From positions 62,001-126,000 of the forward strand of contig NZ_JADCSA010000005.1 in assembly GCF_015070385.1 (NCBI RefSeq): a stretch of DNA of 64,000 nt, in the 5' to 3' direction. The position numbers and the translations under genes are program-made. Under the pieces are notes generated by a model. It had not been told where the DNA came from. It saw only the letters and a list, made by a program, of their open reading frames with translations, and did no database searches. Numbering within the stretch: position 1 is the stretch's first letter; each line of letters begins with the position of its first letter. Positions 39,413 to 46,977 of this stretch are shown one piece after another. The DNA comes from Nocardioides malaquae (lineage in GTDB: Bacteria; Actinomycetota; Actinomycetes; Propionibacteriales; Nocardioidaceae).

Positions 39413-39849
39413 CCCGCCGCGTCCTCGTGCTCAACGGCCCCAACCTGGGCCGGCTGGGCCGACGTCAGCCCGAGATCTACGGCACCACGACCCACGACGA
39501 GCTGGTGGAGCTCTGTCGTGGCTGGGGTCGCGAGCTGGGGCTGGAGGTCGAGGTCCGTCAGACGAACCACGAGGGCGAGCTGCTCGACTGGCTGAACACC
39601 GCGGCCGACGACGCGGTGCCGGTGGTCCTCAACGCCGGGGCCTGGACCCACTACTCGCTCGCTCTTCACGATGCCTGTGCCCAGCTCGAGGCGCCGCTGG
39701 TGGAGGTGCACATCTCCGATCCGCGCCGCCGGCCCGAGTCGTTCCGGCACGTCTCCTACGTCGAGCCCCACGCGGTGGCGACGATCGCCGGGCGCGGGGT
39801 CGACGGCTACCGGGCGGCCCTGGAGCTGCTGGTTCCCGCAGGCTCCTGA
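39409..39849 (+). CDS. aroQ: 3-dehydroquinate dehydratase, type II
   Basis: 146-residue dodecameric dehydroquinase. The catalytic tyrosine is Y24 in PEIYG, the general acid is H101 in EVHISD, and NAGAWTHYSLALHDA forms the substrate loop. It completes the coupled aroC-aroK-aroB-aroQ unit; only the EPSP synthase and DAHP synthase steps are missing from the window. In Mycobacterium a pepQ-type aminopeptidase gene follows; here there is none and the next gene is efp. Confidence 0.95.
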   Translation: MTRRVLVLNGPNLGRLGRRQPEIYGTTTHDELVELCRGWGRELGLEVEVRQTNHEGELLDWLNTAADDAVPVVLNAGAWTHYSLALHDACAQLEAPLVEVHISDPRRRPESFRHVSYVEPHAVATIAGRGVDGYRAALELLVPAGS

Positions 39850-39893
39850 CGCCACGCCCGCCCGCCGGTTTACGCGCAGGTCCCGGCCGCCAC

Positions 39894-39899
39894 TAGACT
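39894..39899 (+). promoter_or_regulatory. -10 hexamer TAGACT of efp
   Basis: TAGACT at 39894-39899 with TTTACG (39869-39874) as a possible -35, 19 bases apart. It implies a leader of about 39 bases for efp, so this gene is not leaderless. Confidence 0.5.
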
Positions 39900-39944
39900 C
39901 CTGCGACGGCTCTCCATCCCCGAGACGAAGGCGACTCTGCGCAC

Positions 39945-40508
39945 ATGGCATCGACGAACGACCTCAAGAACGGCATGGTTCTGAACCTGGAGGGCCAGCT
40001 GTGGTCCGTGGTGGAGTTCCAGCACGTCAAGCCCGGCAAAGGACCGGCCTTCGTCCGCACCAAGCTGAAGAACGTGGAGTCCGGCAAGACCGTCGACAAG
40101 ACGTTCAACGCCGGCACCAAGGTCGAGACGGCCAACGTCGACAAGCGCACCATGCAGTACCTCTACAACGACGGCAGCTCCTACGTCTTCATGGACACCC
40201 AGACCTACGACCAGCTCGAGGTCGCGCCGGAGAGCGTGGGCGACGCCAAGAACTTCCTCCTGGAGAACCAGGAGGCCATCGTGGCCACCAACGAGGGGCG
40301 TGTGCTCTACGTCGAGCTCCCGGCCTCGGTCGAGCTCCTGATCGCCGAGACCGAGCCCGGCCTGCAGGGCGACCGGTCGACCGGTGGCACGAAGCCGGCC
40401 ACCCTCGAGACCGGCCACGTCATCCAGGTGCCCCTCTTCATCACCAGCGGCGAGAAGGTCAAGGTCGACACGCGCGACTCGTCCTACCTCGGCCGCGTCA
40501 AGAGCTGA
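39945..40508 (+). CDS. efp: Translation elongation factor P
   Basis: 187-residue three-domain factor that rescues ribosomes stalled at polyproline. The tip loop is KPGKGPAF with K32 in a PGKGP motif; actinobacterial EF-Ps of this type are reported to work without lysine modification, and I see no epmA-like gene here. The KOW-like N domain and two OB domains are complete. It is the first gene of an efp-nusB unit, 22 bases before nusB. Confidence 0.97.
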   Translation: MASTNDLKNGMVLNLEGQLWSVVEFQHVKPGKGPAFVRTKLKNVESGKTVDKTFNAGTKVETANVDKRTMQYLYNDGSSYVFMDTQTYDQLEVAPESVGDAKNFLLENQEAIVATNEGRVLYVELPASVELLIAETEPGLQGDRSTGGTKPATLETGHVIQVPLFITSGEKVKVDTRDSSYLGRVKS

Positions 40509-40530
40509 CGGCGAGCGGTTCCCCACGACC

Positions 40531-40938
40531 ATGACTGCCCGCAGCAAGGCGCGCAAGCGCGCGCTCGACATCCTCTTCGCCTCCGAGATGCGAGGCGAGG
40601 ATCCCGTGCAGGCTCTCGAGACGGCGGTGGCCGCGGGTGAGGGGCCGACCAACCCCTACACCGAGGTGCTGGTGCGTGGCGTGCAGCAGCACCGCGCCCG
40701 CATCGACGAGGTGCTCGCCGACTACGCCCAGGGCTGGACGCTGGACCGGATGCCCGCGGTCGACCGCAACGTCCTGCGCATCGGCGCGTACGAGCTGCTG
40801 TGGAGCGAGGACGTGCCGGCGGAGGTGGCGGTGAGCGAGGCCCTGGGCCTGGTGAGCGACCTGTCGACCGACGATTCACCCGCCTTCGTCAACGGTGTCC
40901 TGGGCGCGGTGCAACGCGACCGCGCCCACCTCGTCTGA
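40531..40938 (+). CDS. nusB: Transcription antitermination factor NusB
   Basis: 135-residue all-helical protein starting MTARSKARKRALDILFASEMR. It joins NusE, NusA and NusG in antitermination of rRNA operons. The conserved DRMPAVDRNVLRIGAYEL and SDDSPAFVNGVLGA-type C-terminal motif are present. The ATG at 40531 was chosen because the upstream in-frame extension overlaps efp. A strong hairpin follows 14 bases after the stop. Confidence 0.95.
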   Translation: MTARSKARKRALDILFASEMRGEDPVQALETAVAAGEGPTNPYTEVLVRGVQQHRARIDEVLADYAQGWTLDRMPAVDRNVLRIGAYELLWSEDVPAEVAVSEALGLVSDLSTDDSPAFVNGVLGAVQRDRAHLV

Positions 40939-40951
40939 CGACCGATCCTCC

Positions 40952-40978
40952 GGGCCCCGGTGCACCGCGCCGGGGCCC
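40952..40978 (+). terminator. Terminator hairpin after nusB
   Basis: GGGCCCCGGTGC pairs with GCGCCGGGGCCC, twelve pairs with one G-U, around a three-base loop. No T tract follows. It closes the efp-nusB unit. Confidence 0.65.
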
Positions 40979-41043
40979 ACCCATGTTCGACCGGCTGCAA
41001 TTGCACCAAACCGCCGGAGCTGACCCCCGACCTCTGGGAGCAT

Positions 41044-41060
41044 CAGGGGCGGTACCCCTG
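41044..41060 (+). promoter_or_regulatory. Inverted repeat CAGGGG-N5-CCCCTG before the GH16 gene
   Basis: Perfect six-base arms (41044-41049, 41055-41060) lie 24 bases before the GH16 start codon. It could be an operator or a leader hairpin. The ribosome site CCGGAGA is just downstream. Confidence 0.35.
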
Positions 41061-41084
41061 CCCGACCCATCTCCCGGAGACACC

Positions 41085-42773
41085 ATGAGCAACCAGAAGC
41101 GGCGCGGACTCGCCGCCCTCATCACCCTCAGCGTCCTGACGGGCGGTGCACTGAGCGTCACCACCAGCTCCTCGGCCTCCTCCGGGGGCGACGACCGTGG
41201 GGCCGCGGTGGCGGCCGCCTCCCCTGCGGCTGCCCCGGCCCGCTTCGCGCTGGACCCGGTCGTGCCCGACACGGTGATTCGCAACACCCAGGTGCGCGTC
41301 ATGGGGCGCCTCGGCGAGAAGTCCGCACGCAAGGTCGTCCTCGAGATCCGCACCTCGTCGAAGCGTCGTGTGCTGGCCAAGGGGAAGTCGAAGAAGAACG
41401 GCACGTTCGCCTTCTCCAAGGTCAAGCTGACCGAGACGGGGCAGCTCGTGGCGGTCTCCCCGAAGCAGACCGTGAAGGGTGACACCAGCAAGGCTGCCAA
41501 GCGTGCGCTGGCCAAGGCCAAGGCGAAGCAGAAGGCAGCCGCCAAGAAGGTGCGCCAGACGAAGGCCGCCGTCAAGAAGGCCCGCTCGAAGAAGGCCAAG
41601 ATCAAGGCGCAGAAGGCTCACAAGGCGGCAGTGAAGGCACTGAACCGCGCCAAGAAGGCGACCCAGAAGGCCAAGGACCGGATCCGTAAGGTCTACAAGC
41701 GCTCCGAGTCGAACCCGGTCCCGGTGGCCGTCGTCGCGGGGCAGTCGTCGACCGCCGCCGCGCTTCCGCCCGTGGCCCAGGCCGGTGCCACGCCTGCGGC
41801 CCCGCGCACCGACGCCGTGGTCTCCTTCAAGTTCGTGCCCGCCCGGGCCGGACGCACGGTGCGCCTGGAGGAGCTGGTCAACGGCAGCTGGAGCCAGGTG
41901 GCGACCCAGGGACAGGACCGTTCGGGCCACGCCGTCTTCAGCGTGCCTGCCGGGCGCACCTACCGGGCGCGCACCGACCGCACCACCGAGCTCGCCCAGG
42001 TGGTGAGCTCGGTGGTGACGACGAAGTCCTACACCCTCGACTTCTCCGACACCTTCGACGGCTCCGCCCTCGACCCGAGCACCTGGGTCGCGCAGCAGCG
42101 ACCCGTGGGCACGGGCATGCGCAGCTGTGCCCGCACCGACGGCTCGTCCTACAGCGTCGGCGGCGGGGTCCTGCGCCTGGGCGTCTCCTACGACCCGACC
42201 CGGTCGGACGCCTGCAGCTACGTCGACGGCAAGGGCCAGACCCACCTGCTTCCCTACATGCGCAACACCCAGATCGCCACCGAGCGCAACTACACCTACC
42301 AGTACGGCACGCTCGCCGCCCGCGTGAAGGTGCAGTCGGCCGTGGGCATGCACTCGGCCGTCTGGAGCCAGCCGCTGCAGGGGACCGTGCCGGGGGACCC
42401 CGCCCGCGGCATCGAGGCCGACGTCATGGAGTACTTCGGTGACTCCCTGGGTGCCGACACGCCTGTCGCGTCGTTCCAGCACGTCCTCCGGGCCGACGGC
42501 ACCCTGGAGAAGATCGGCGGCACCTTCCCCGAGTCGGCGAAGATGAAGGGCACGGAGGCGTTCTCGGCGAACTACCACGTCTTCTCGCTGGAGTGGACGC
42601 CGACGGCGTACGTCTTCCGCGTCGACGGTCGGGAGTACCACCGCAGCACGCGCGACATCTCGCACACTCCGCAGTACCTGCTGCTGTCGAACCTCACCTC
42701 CAGCTACGAGTTGGTCAACCTGACCGACGTCGACGACGTCGCCTCGGTCGACTGGGTCCAAGTCTGGAAGTGA
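41085..42773 (+). CDS. Secreted GH16 glycoside hydrolase with lysine-rich insert
   Basis: 562 residues. A Sec-type signal (MSNQKRRGLAALITLSVLTG, then Ala/Ser-rich) leads to a small beta-domain (about 55-128). Next comes a highly basic Lys/Ala stretch (132-205) resembling histone H1 tails, a second beta-domain (about 240-312), and a GH16 catalytic domain with the nucleophile/acid motif E444-A-D446-V-M-E449. GH16 enzymes cut beta-glucans, agar-type galactans and related polymers; the target here is not readable. The basic insert may bind anionic wall polymers or nucleic acid. The ATG was chosen for its RBS GGAGA and signal peptide. Confidence 0.88.
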   Translation: MSNQKRRGLAALITLSVLTGGALSVTTSSSASSGGDDRGAAVAAASPAAAPARFALDPVVPDTVIRNTQVRVMGRLGEKSARKVVLEIRTSSKRRVLAKGKSKKNGTFAFSKVKLTETGQLVAVSPKQTVKGDTSKAAKRALAKAKAKQKAAAKKVRQTKAAVKKARSKKAKIKAQKAHKAAVKALNRAKKATQKAKDRIRKVYKRSESNPVPVAVVAGQSSTAAALPPVAQAGATPAAPRTDAVVSFKFVPARAGRTVRLEELVNGSWSQVATQGQDRSGHAVFSVPAGRTYRARTDRTTELAQVVSSVVTTKSYTLDFSDTFDGSALDPSTWVAQQRPVGTGMRSCARTDGSSYSVGGGVLRLGVSYDPTRSDACSYVDGKGQTHLLPYMRNTQIATERNYTYQYGTLAARVKVQSAVGMHSAVWSQPLQGTVPGDPARGIEADVMEYFGDSLGADTPVASFQHVLRADGTLEKIGGTFPESAKMKGTEAFSANYHVFSLEWTPTAYVFRVDGREYHRSTRDISHTPQYLLLSNLTSSYELVNLTDVDDVASVDWVQVWK

Positions 42774-42786
42774 GCCGCGGCACGCC

Positions 42787-43494
42787 TCAGGCCTGCGGGG
42801 GCCGATAGGTCGCCAGCGCCACCGCGGAGTGCACCAGGTACTCCTTGGTCTGGGCGACCGTGATGGGACGGACCACCGGGTGGTCACCGGAGTGCTCGAC
42901 CTGGAGCCCGACCCTGGCCAGCTGGAGCGTGCCGAGCCCGGTGGCGTAGAGCAGGTTGGCCACCGTCTCCGGTGAGTCGACGTGGAAGTCGCCGGTCCGG
43001 CGGCCGGCGTCCAGGATCGTCGCCAGCAGCCCGAGCGGTGTCGCCATCGCCCGGCCGAGCCGTAGGGCTGCATCCTCGCTGACCTCCTCGAGCAGCTCGG
43101 TGCCGGTCCGCCGCATGAGGGACTGGGCGCAGTCGACGAACGCCGGGTGGGCCACCCCGAAGTCGACGAACGCGCCCACCACCTGCGCGAGTCGTGCGGC
43201 AGGCGGCTGCTCCGGGGCGTCGACGGCCGCCAGTGCCGCGTCCAGCTCCTCGAGGTAGGTGACGAGGGTCAGCGCGAAGAGCTCCTCCTTGCCGGAGAAG
43301 TGGCGGTAGACGATCGCGCGGTTGATGCCCACGGCCCTCGCCACGTCCTCGATCTGGGCCTCGCCCAGCCCTCGCTCGTCGAAGAGCGCCCGGGTGGCGG
43401 CCAGGATCTCCTGGGTCCGTGCACGCCTGCGCGACGCCGTCGCCGTGCGTGGACTTCTCGCCCGTGGGGCCGGGGCGGCACTGCTCTGCTCCAT
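42787..43494 (-). CDS. TetR-family transcriptional regulator
   Basis: 235 residues. An unstructured Ser/Arg-rich N-terminus is followed by a TetR helix-turn-helix (about 46-66, DVARAVGINRAIVYRHFSGKEEL) and a ligand domain with a C-terminal DUF-type helical bundle. It is transcribed away from the AlkA-like glycosylase gene; 134 bases between them hold four 15-base tandem repeats. Its ATG follows a TACACT -10 hexamer by seven bases. It converges on the GH16 gene (13 bases between stops). The target genes are unknown; autoregulation through the repeats is a guess. Confidence 0.9.
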   Translation of the reverse strand: MEQSSAAPAPRARSPRTATASRRRARTQEILAATRALFDERGLGEAQIEDVARAVGINRAIVYRHFSGKEELFALTLVTYLEELDAALAAVDAPEQPPAARLAQVVGAFVDFGVAHPAFVDCAQSLMRRTGTELLEEVSEDAALRLGRAMATPLGLLATILDAGRRTGDFHVDSPETVANLLYATGLGTLQLARVGLQVEHSGDHPVVRPITVAQTKEYLVHSAVALATYRPPQA

Positions 43495-43501
43495 GGAGCG
43501 A

Positions 43502-43507
43502 AGTGTA
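43502..43507 (-). promoter_or_regulatory. -10 hexamer TACACT of the tetR gene (leaderless)
   Basis: On the minus strand TACACT is followed by seven bases and the ATG at 43494. The 15-base repeats overlap the region where the -35 element should be. Confidence 0.55.
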
Positions 43508-43526
43508 ATTCTTTGTGCAACTCACT

Positions 43527-43586
43527 GTGACACTGAGCAGCGTGACACTGAGCGGTGTGACGCTGGGCGGTGCGACGCTGGGCGGT
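43527..43586. repeat. Four 15-base tandem repeats between tetR and the glycosylase gene
   Basis: Units are GTGACACTGAGCAGC, GTGACACTGAGCGGT, GTGACGCTGGGCGGT and GCGACGCTGGGCGGT, with a degenerate fifth start at 43587. Adjacent units differ at one to three positions. They lie in the divergent promoter region, so a regulator-binding array is plausible; replication slippage is the alternative explanation. Confidence 0.75.
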
Positions 43587-43616
43587 GCGACGAGGGCGCC
43601 TGCTGGTGGCGACGCG

Positions 43617-43622
43617 TACCGT
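43617..43622 (+). promoter_or_regulatory. -10 hexamer TACCGT of the AlkA-like gene (leaderless)
   Basis: TACCGT followed by exactly six bases and GTG at 43629. It decides between the GTG and the ATG at 43644. Confidence 0.55.
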
Positions 43623-43628
43623 GGCGAT

Positions 43629-44555
43629 GTGGCTGACTCGACGATGGAGCGGACGTGGCGCCCGGGGTGGCCCTGCCCCGTGACGACCGTGCTGCGCCAG
43701 CAGCGACGGGGAGCCGGCGACCCGACCTCCCGCTTCGCGCCCGACGGCGTCTGGCGTACCGCGCGTGCCCCGAGTGGGCCGGCCACCCTGCGCGTCGTCG
43801 TCCTCCCGGCCGGGGAGGTTCGGGCCACGGCGTGGGGGCCCGGTGCGCAGTGGGTCCTCGACGGACTGCCGGCGTTGCTGGGAGCCGACGACGACGTGAG
43901 CACGTTCGACCCGCGCACGGAGGTGGTCCGTGAGGCGTGGCGACGCCAACCCCACTGGCGACAGGGCCGGACCGGTCTCGTCCTGGAGTCGCTGGTGCCC
44001 TCGATCCTGGAGCAGAAGGTCACGGGCCAGGAGGCGTTCGCGGCCTTCCGCCGCCTCGTCCTGCGTCACGGTGAACCGGCGCCCGGGCCCGGGGCGGAGC
44101 TCGGGCTGCGGGTGCAGCCGACGGCGCCGACCATCGCGTTGCTGCCTTCCTGGGAATGGCTACGACTCGGGGTGGACCAGGCGCGGTCGGCCACGGTGGT
44201 CCGCGCAGCCCAGGTGGCCGACTCCCTCCAGCGCATCGTCGAGCAGCGTCCGCACGACCTGGACGAAGCACTACGCTCCGTCCACGGCATCGGTCGCTGG
44301 ACGAGCGCCGAGGTCACCCAGCGGGTGCTGGGAGACGTCGACGCCGTCTCCTACGGCGACTACCACCTGGCGACCCAGGTTGGTTGGGCGCTGGGGCACA
44401 CCCGCTTCTCCGACGCCGACATGGAGGCCTACCTCGAGCCGTGGCGCCCACACCGCGGCCGGGTCGCCCACCTGCTCCGTGGCATCGGCATGTCCCGCCC
44501 GCGACGGGGGCCACGGATGGCGCCCCGCACGCACCTCCCCACGCGTGGACACTGA
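43629..44555 (+). CDS. AlkA-like DNA-3-methyladenine glycosylase (HhH-GPD)
   Basis: 308 residues. The helix-hairpin-helix VHGIGRWTSAEV (218-229) and the catalytic aspartate D244 in SYGDYHLATQ are the HhH-GPD signature of AlkA-type alkylbase glycosylases. The N-terminal half is a diverged AlkA-like beta domain. It should remove alkylated bases and start base-excision repair. The start is GTG 43629, supported by a -10 hexamer six bases upstream; the frame extends further through the tandem repeats, which I judge non-coding. No Ada-type methyltransferase domain is present. Confidence 0.88.
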   Translation: MADSTMERTWRPGWPCPVTTVLRQQRRGAGDPTSRFAPDGVWRTARAPSGPATLRVVVLPAGEVRATAWGPGAQWVLDGLPALLGADDDVSTFDPRTEVVREAWRRQPHWRQGRTGLVLESLVPSILEQKVTGQEAFAAFRRLVLRHGEPAPGPGAELGLRVQPTAPTIALLPSWEWLRLGVDQARSATVVRAAQVADSLQRIVEQRPHDLDEALRSVHGIGRWTSAEVTQRVLGDVDAVSYGDYHLATQVGWALGHTRFSDADMEAYLEPWRPHRGRVAHLLRGIGMSRPRRGPRMAPRTHLPTRGH

Positions 44556-44567
44556 CTCCGGGACGCG

Positions 44568-45821
44568 TCAGAGCAGCGGACCAAGGGGCGCCAGCACGGC
44601 CTCGGTGAACTTCCGGTGCCACTCGCGTCGGTCCCACTCCTCCCGGGTGAGCTCCACGCAGTTGGTGAGGTCGACGCGGAAGATCTCCTCCATCGCCCGA
44701 GCCATCGACTCGTCGATGATCTCGACGTTGATCTCGTAGTTGCCGGTGAGGCTGAGTCGATCGATGTTGGCCGTGCCGACGGTCGTCCAGTTGCCGTCGA
44801 TCGTGGAGGTCTTCGCGTGGACCATGGCCCCCTGGTAGCGGAAGATCCGCACCCCGGCCGCCAGGAGCTGACCGTAGTAGCCTCGCGAGATCCAGTCGGC
44901 CACGATGTGGTTGGAACGGTGGGGGAGCAGGATCCGGATGTCGACCCCCCGGTCGGCGGCCAGCAGGAGGGCGTCGACGAAGTCCTGGTCGGGGATGAAG
45001 TAGGCGTGGGTCATCCAGATGCGTTCACCGGCACGGTTGATCGCGTCGAGGTACATCGACCGGATCGGGAACATCATCAGCCGGGGTACGTTGCGCGAGA
45101 GCCGGATGTGCGCCTGCCACGGAGCCTTGGCCTCCAGCAGGAGCGGCTGCTCGCTGGGGCGCAGACGGTGACGGCGGTGGAGGTTCCAGAAGTCGGCGAA
45201 CGCACGCATGACGTCCCAGACCGCGGGCCCTGTGATCGCCACGTGGGTGTCGCGCCACTCGGTGGCGTAGGGGGCTCCGATGTTGTAGCCGCCGAGGAAC
45301 GCGACCGTGTCGTCGACGACCATGATCTTGCGGTGGTCACGTCCGTAGTGGCGGAAGTCCCAGAACCGGAACCCGGCGTTGTAGATCGGGAACCGGAGGA
45401 CGTTCACGTTGGAGGGAAAGCGCTTGAAGCGCGGGGAGACCACCAGGTTGGCGAAGGCGTCGTAGACGCAGTAGACCTTCACTCCCCGGTCGGCTGCCGC
45501 AGCCAGAGCCCGCTTGAAGGACTCGCCGACCTCGTCGCCCTTCCAGATGTAGGTCTCGAACAGGATCTGGTGCTGGGCCCCGTCGATGGCCGCGAGCATG
45601 GCGTCGTAGAGGTCCTGGCCGTAGGTGTAGACGGTCACGCTGCCGTCCTCGACCTCCACCTCGGTGGGGACGCTCCGAGGGAAGGGGGAGCTGTTCTTGC
45701 CCTCGCGCCGGTAGCGGTCCACGAGCGTGAGCCCGATCGCGAGCGCGAACGGCGTGACGAAGAGCGCGAGAAGGAGTCGTCGCACCACGCGGACGGCACT
45801 GAACGACTTGGGGGAACTCAC
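44568..45821 (-). CDS. Phospholipase D-family protein (cardiolipin synthase-like)
   Basis: 417 residues. One N-terminal membrane helix (about 17-34) is followed by two HKD phospholipase-D motifs: H163-x-K165-x4-D170 in DHRKIMVVDD and H335-x-K337-x4-D342 in VHAKTSTIDG. The order GRDHRKIMVVD ... GGYNIG ... GTANIDRLS is that of bacterial cardiolipin synthases. It would join two phosphatidylglycerols or act as a phosphatidyltransferase at the membrane. Only one clear membrane helix is present, whereas ClsA has two. The GTG start follows a TAGGCT -10 hexamer by six bases. Confidence 0.88.
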   Translation of the reverse strand: MSSPKSFSAVRVVRRLLLALFVTPFALAIGLTLVDRYRREGKNSSPFPRSVPTEVEVEDGSVTVYTYGQDLYDAMLAAIDGAQHQILFETYIWKGDEVGESFKRALAAAADRGVKVYCVYDAFANLVVSPRFKRFPSNVNVLRFPIYNAGFRFWDFRHYGRDHRKIMVVDDTVAFLGGYNIGAPYATEWRDTHVAITGPAVWDVMRAFADFWNLHRRHRLRPSEQPLLLEAKAPWQAHIRLSRNVPRLMMFPIRSMYLDAINRAGERIWMTHAYFIPDQDFVDALLLAADRGVDIRILLPHRSNHIVADWISRGYYGQLLAAGVRIFRYQGAMVHAKTSTIDGNWTTVGTANIDRLSLTGNYEINVEIIDESMARAMEEIFRVDLTNCVELTREEWDRREWHRKFTEAVLAPLGPLL

Positions 45822-45827
45822 GCCGTC

Positions 45828-45833
45828 AGCCTA
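45828..45833 (-). promoter_or_regulatory. -10 hexamer TAGGCT of the cardiolipin-synthase-like gene (leaderless)
   Basis: On the minus strand TAGGCT is followed by exactly six bases and the GTG at 45821. Confidence 0.6.
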
Positions 45834-45853
45834 TCCGGACGATGAGTGCGCAA

Positions 45854-45874
45854 GGCGCGCGCCGACGGCGCGCC
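45854..45874 (-). terminator. Hairpin after the second DUF742 gene
   Basis: GGCGCGC (45854-45860) pairs with GCGCGCC (45868-45874) around a seven-base loop, just past the stop of the minus-strand DUF742 gene and upstream of the next minus-strand promoter. Probably a terminator. Confidence 0.5.
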
Positions 45875-45884
45875 GCAGGCCACG

Positions 45885-46283
45885 TCAGCTGACGAGAAGA
45901 CCGGCGAGGGTGCGCTGCAACAGGTCGCGGCGCTCGTCGAGCGACGTGTCGTCGGTCAGGGTGCGACGCACCTCGACCTTGCCGTCGGCGACGAGGTCGC
46001 CGACGAGGACGCGCACGACGCCGATGGGCAGGTCCATCTCGGCCGCAATCTCGGCTACGGAACGGCCGTCGCACAGCTTGAGGGCCTCGGCGTGCTGGCC
46101 GCGGACGGGGGAGTCAGGGTTCTTGTCTGTCACGACGAGTGTGGCCTCGAAGGGGAGGTCGACCCGGGGAACTGCGCGCCCCCGAGTGAGCGTGAATGAG
46201 CGGACGAACGCCGGCGGAGCAGGCTCGGCGGCGTGCCTTCCGTGGGTGACGTCACGATGGCTCATGGAGTCATGATGAGCCAT
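45885..46283 (-). CDS. Second DUF742 (CvnC-like) protein
   Basis: 132 residues. The DUF742 core runs from FVRSFTLTRGRAVPRVDLPFEA to DLPIGVVRVLVGDLVADGKVEV, a small winged-helix-like domain. It is a clear paralogue of the DUF742 protein encoded 0.7 kb away, but the two differ at many positions and the N-terminus here is richer in His. It lies downstream of the GTPase gene, separated by 106 bases that contain a strong hairpin, so it may be transcribed separately. In conservons DUF742 proteins are partners of the kinase and GTPase; the role of an extra copy is unknown. Confidence 0.85.
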   Translation of the reverse strand: MAHHDSMSHRDVTHGRHAAEPAPPAFVRSFTLTRGRAVPRVDLPFEATLVVTDKNPDSPVRGQHAEALKLCDGRSVAEIAAEMDLPIGVVRVLVGDLVADGKVEVRRTLTDDTSLDERRDLLQRTLAGLLVS

Positions 46284-46342
46284 GGGACCAAGTCCGGGCC
46301 AATTCCGGGGTCCGCTGGGTGGACACCGGTCTGGCCCGGGGC

Positions 46343-46370
46343 CACGGCCGGCCCCTGCGGACCGGCCGTG
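46343..46370 (-). terminator. Hairpin between the conservon GTPase gene and the second DUF742 gene
   Basis: CACGGCCGG (46343-46351) and CCGGCCGTG (46362-46370) are perfect nine-base arms around a ten-base loop, immediately after the GTPase gene on the minus strand. Likely a terminator or attenuator. Confidence 0.55.
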
Positions 46371-46389
46371 TGACGTCCCCCGGAAGGGT

Positions 46390-46977
46390 TCAGCTGACGG
46401 GCACCTGGCTGGCGAGTCGCTCCAGGGCGTACTCGGTGACCCGGATCAGGGCGCCCTTGGCGGACTCGCGGTCACGCGCGTCGATACGGATCATCGGCAC
46501 GTGGGCCGGGAGGGCCAGGGCCTCACGGACGGCCTCGAGCTCGAACTGGGGCCCCTGGTCGAACTGGTTGAGCGCCACGATGAAGGGCAGGCCCTTCTCC
46601 TCGAAGTAGTCGAGCGGCGAGAAGGCCTCGTCCAGGCGGTTGGTGTCGACCAGGACGATCGCGCCGATCGCACCGAGGCAGAGGTCGTCCCACATGAACC
46701 AGAAGCGCTTCTGGCCGGGGGTGCCGAAGAGGTAGAGGATCAGGTCCTCGCCCAGGGTGATGCGGCCGAAGTCCATCGCGACCGTGGTCGTGTGCTTCGT
46801 GGGCACCTGGGAGATGTCGTCGACACCCTCCGACTCGTCGGTCACCAGCGCCTCGGTGCGCAGGGGGTCGATCTCGGAGACGGAACCGACCAGGGTCGTC
46901 TTGCCGACGCCGAAGCCGCCGGCGATGACGATCTTGGTGGACGCGGCGCCACGGTTGTTAGAAGGCTCGAAGTCCAC
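46390..46977 (-). CDS. Conservon small GTPase (CvnD-like)
   Basis: 195 residues of an MglA/Ras-like GTPase. P-loop GGFGVGKTT (residues 20-28 from the GTG start), LYLFGTPGQKRF as the G3-equivalent and ALNQFD as G4 are visible. Start choice: GTG at 46977 with AAAGGA seven bases upstream, giving the usual MDFEPSN-type N-terminus; a frame opening at 47013 exists but lacks that support. It overlaps the end of the DUF742 gene by 20 bases. In Streptomyces conservons the GTPase works with the kinase and roadblock protein in a membrane-associated signalling complex. Confidence 0.92.
   Translation of the reverse strand: MDFEPSNNRGAASTKIVIAGGFGVGKTTLVGSVSEIDPLRTEALVTDESEGVDDISQVPTKHTTTVAMDFGRITLGEDLILYLFGTPGQKRFWFMWDDLCLGAIGAIVLVDTNRLDEAFSPLDYFEEKGLPFIVALNQFDQGPQFELEAVREALALPAHVPMIRIDARDRESAKGALIRVTEYALERLASQVPVS

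Noticed and set aside
39409-39849. Unusual active-site sequence in type II dehydroquinase (THYS instead of THTS)
   Set aside because: As far as I remember the AWTHYS form is common in actinobacterial enzymes, and the catalytic Tyr and His are present.
43527-43586. 15-base repeats as a CRISPR array
   Set aside because: The units are contiguous with no spacers and too short; this is a plain tandem repeat.
43515-43628. Extension of the AlkA-like protein upstream through the repeats
   Set aside because: The extension is a low-complexity repeat translation, and a -10 hexamer six bases before GTG 43629 argues for the shorter protein.
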